Source of the DNA: Parachlamydiales bacterium
GTDB lineage: Bacteria > Chlamydiota > Chlamydiia > Chlamydiales > Rhabdochlamydiaceae
Direction of reading: 5' to 3'
Assembly (NCBI GenBank): GCA_020050965.1
Contig: JAGVJV010000064.1
Span: 1 to 5,587 of the forward strand
Length of the DNA: 5,587 bases
The notes beneath the pieces are model-generated. The model saw only the letters and a program-made list of their open reading frames with translations, was not told the DNA's origin and did not search any database. The translations under genes were made by a program, and so were the position numbers. This document shows, piece by piece, positions 5,232 through 5,587 of the stretch (positions are counted from its first letter, which is position 1; each line of letters opens with the position of its first letter).

Positions 5232-5587
5232 GTGGAAAAACGGATCCTCCAACTCATCAGTCGCTTCGCGGAAGTGGAAAATCTCTTGGGGGATCCGCAA
5301 GTGCATTCCGATCAAAAACGGTACAAAAAGCTGACCCAGGAACACTCCTATTTGAGTGAAATCAAAGAAACCTGGGAAAAGCTTCAGAAAAGTCAAAAAC
5401 AGTTAAATGACGATCAAGAGCTCTATAAAGAAGAGACCAATCAAGAGCTTTTGGACATGCTGCGTGAGGAGATCGAAACTCTTAAAACGCAAGTCACAGA
5501 GACAACTGCCAAATTAGAGACTTTGCTCGTTCCCCCTGATCCCAATGATAACCGCAACACCATCCTCGAGGTGCGCGCAGGAGATCG
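5232..5587 (+). CDS. prfA: peptide chain release factor 1, N-terminal part only
   Basis: The frame is open from a GTG at 5232 to the window edge: 118 full codons, about a third of a normal RF1 (roughly 360 residues). RF1 recognises UAA and UAG stop codons and triggers release of the finished protein. The visible part is the N-terminal helical domain, with long coiled stretches (SEIKETWEKLQKSQKQL, residues 42-58), followed by LLVPPDPNDNRNTILEVRAGD, the start of the core that leads to the GGDEA region in RF1/RF2. The PDPND-N form fits RF1. GTG is the only start that keeps the conserved N-terminus, although no Shine-Dalgarno precedes it; it begins 9 nt after rpmE and may depend on ribosomes coming from there. 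The PAT and GGQ motifs lie outside the window. Confidence 0.93.
   Translation, partial: MEKRILQLISRFAEVENLLGDPQVHSDQKRYKKLTQEHSYLSEIKETWEKLQKSQKQLNDDQELYKEETNQELLDMLREEIETLKTQVTETTAKLETLLVPPDPNDNRNTILEVRAGD

Noticed and set aside
5095..5334. 79-codon plus-strand frame overlapping rpmE and prfA
   Set aside because: Shifted frame through the A-rich L31 tail; Ser/Lys-rich product and incompatible with both real genes.
4992..5396. 134-codon minus-strand frame across rpmE and prfA
   Set aside because: Its Phe/Leu-rich product is simply the complement of the Lys/Glu-rich L31 tail and prfA start; it resembles a membrane protein only because of that composition.

Overview
The window looks like a piece of a chlamydial chromosome, probably from an environmental (non-Chlamydiaceae) lineage of the Parachlamydia/Waddlia/Simkania kind. 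The ribosomal protein S15 and the zinc-free L31 with a Lys/Ala-rich tail closely resemble chlamydial versions as I remember them. The gene order pnp-rpsO next to a divergent tadA, and rpmE followed by prfA, also matches chlamydial neighbourhoods. The left edge carries an outer-membrane protein of the MOMP-like/Lpg1974-like type that is expanded in these lineages. No database search was possible, so the lineage call is an inference.

Layout. The left two thirds is on the minus strand. Read in its own direction, it runs rpsO (4036-3767), an intrinsic terminator (about 3736-3707), pnp (3566-1464), a histidine-phosphatase gene 10 nt further on (1453-884), and a MOMP-like outer-membrane protein (821 to beyond position 1) with its own promoter. 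The right third is on the plus strand: tadA (4198-4668), an unrecognised 69-residue ORF overlapping the end of tadA (4652-4861), rpmE type B (4908-5222), and the first 118 codons of prfA (5232 to beyond 5587). The two halves diverge from a 161-nt region (4037-4197) with back-to-back sigma70-like promoters. There is no gene-free stretch longer than about 200 nt.

Function. This is mostly translation and RNA housekeeping: a small-subunit protein (S15), a large-subunit protein (L31), release factor 1, the wobble-base tRNA deaminase TadA, and the RNA-degrading enzyme PNPase. The phosphatase appears co-transcribed with pnp but has no clear functional link to it. The outer-membrane protein is unrelated in role.

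I see no mobile element, CRISPR array, phage gene, tRNA or rRNA. I do not see an exciting new system here. The items most worth a second look are the small coupled ORF after tadA, the cysteine-rich start of the outer-membrane protein, and the regulatory signals between rpsO, pnp and tadA.
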